Below are positions 63,440-64,000 of a stretch of 64,000 nt of DNA, piece by piece. The notes below the pieces were generated by a model. The model did no database searches. It had not been told where the DNA came from and saw only the letters and a list, made by a program, of their open reading frames with translations. The translations under genes and the position numbers were made by a program. The DNA is from Bimastos eiseni (Eukaryota; Annelida; Clitellata; Crassiclitellata; Lumbricidae), in NCBI GenBank assembly GCA_959347315.1, contig OY365806.1:38529439-38593438 (forward strand). The letters run 5' to 3'. How positions within the stretch are numbered: the stretch's first letter is position 1; each line of letters begins with the position of its first letter.

Positions 63440-63660
63440 CTCGCAGAACAATTGAGCTAAGCGTAGGTCGACTAATCGAACAATCGAGCTTATCGTACTA
63501 ATCGAGCAATCGCGATTAACCGATTGATCGATTATTCGATTAGTAGGCGATTAATCGATTAGTTGGCGACTAATCGAATAATCGTTTAATGACTTTACTC
63601 GAGTTTATTTTGACACTTGATTAATCGATTAGTAAAGCTCGATTAATCGATTAGTTTGCC
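63440..63660. repeat. ATCGATTA palindromic array
   Basis: About 220 bp built of (t)aatcgattag, gattaatcga and cgaataatcg, with taatcgatta the commonest palindrome. It stops sharply at tttgcccaagccc. The gggcttgggcaaactaatcg inverse reading resembles the end of some hAT elements, which is only suggestive. Confidence 0.75.
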
Positions 63661-64000
63661 CAAGCCCGCAGAATATGCATGGCACCACACGTGGTGAAAC
63701 ATGAGTCATTAGAACACGTTATCGAAAAAAAACCTTTCGTTCACAAAAACCCTTTAAAATTTTTATACCGACTGATGCTCAGTTCGATAGAATTGCGTAT
63801 TAATTATATGTGCGCTAATTGCAAATATTGTTGCGAAACGAGACTGATTGTCATTTATCGTATGTTAGCCATTCTGCGGCTGAAGTGACACGTGTTGTCT
63901 GACGTATCGAGAGCTAGCGTGGTGTGATCGATAATATTTGGGACTGTACTGAACCTGTTCTGCTAACTAGTCCATTGCAAATGATCGGCCGTTTGAGATG
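63661..64000. other. No gene recognised
   Basis: A 69-codon frame at 63679-63888 is unremarkable. The last bases show no known repeat or exon. Confidence 0.3.

Noticed and set aside
63440..63660. CRISPR-like array
   Set aside because: The units have no constant spacer length or unique spacers, and the genome is eukaryotic.
1..64000. tRNA, rRNA or other structured RNA genes
   Set aside because: I looked for tRNA A/B-box spacing and rRNA words by eye and saw none; a covariance-model scan would be needed to exclude small RNAs.

Overview
The window looks like intergenic and intronic DNA of a marine invertebrate, most likely a deuterostome. The inference rests on AT-rich sequence with introns, a Gmr1-type Ty3/Gypsy element (a group described mainly from deuterostomes), a Polinton/Maverick of the adintovirus kind, L2/CR1-like LINEs, hAT relics and at least eight exact copies of the palindrome TAGGCCTA, which I associate with echinoderm genomes. 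The species cannot be fixed from the sequence. There is no bacterial gene layout.

Host genes are few. Two exons of a peripherin/ROM-like tetraspanin (6700-6937 and 7957-8178, plus strand) join in the same phase across a 1-kb intron. At 19197-22898 (plus) lies a long single-exon reading frame for an unrecognised protein: about 750 residues of Pro/Ser/Asn-rich sequence, then Asp-rich, Lys-rich and Gly-Gly-Lys repeat tails. Its DNA repeat is a dense array of GGTAAG, the consensus 5' splice site, and the purine-rich tract decays on to about 24240.

Mobile DNA fills most of the rest. 1-18500: hAT relic, several MITEs, satellite arrays, LINE 3' fragments, and a degenerate RT of an unplaced family. 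24990-27220: LINE with its RT core deleted. 29458-35939: LTR retrotransposon with order gag-PR-IN-RT-RH. 37060-49708: decayed Polinton with integrase, Zn-ribbon/PLA2 protein, packaging ATPase, penton, minor capsid proteins, major capsid protein, fibre, adenain-type protease and the C-terminal part of protein-primed PolB. 49709-51224: an inverted second Polinton piece carrying a nearly identical minor capsid gene. 51940-54230: LINE on the minus strand. 55674-63660: hAT MITE with perfect 8-bp target duplication, hAT transposase tail, nested MITEs, an LTR-like insertion in an ATT microsatellite, a second fragment of the unplaced RT family, a 45-bp hairpin-bearing tandem repeat and an ATCGATTA array.

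Within the Polinton, genes on the left part of the plus strand are virion proteins and those on the right part of the minus strand are replication, maturation and attachment proteins; nearly all carry stops or frameshifts, so the copy is dead. Two kinds of short-period array (a 35-50-bp CAGCTTCTA satellite and a 13-17-bp GCGCCAAAACG array) recur together at three places and may be parts of one undescribed element.
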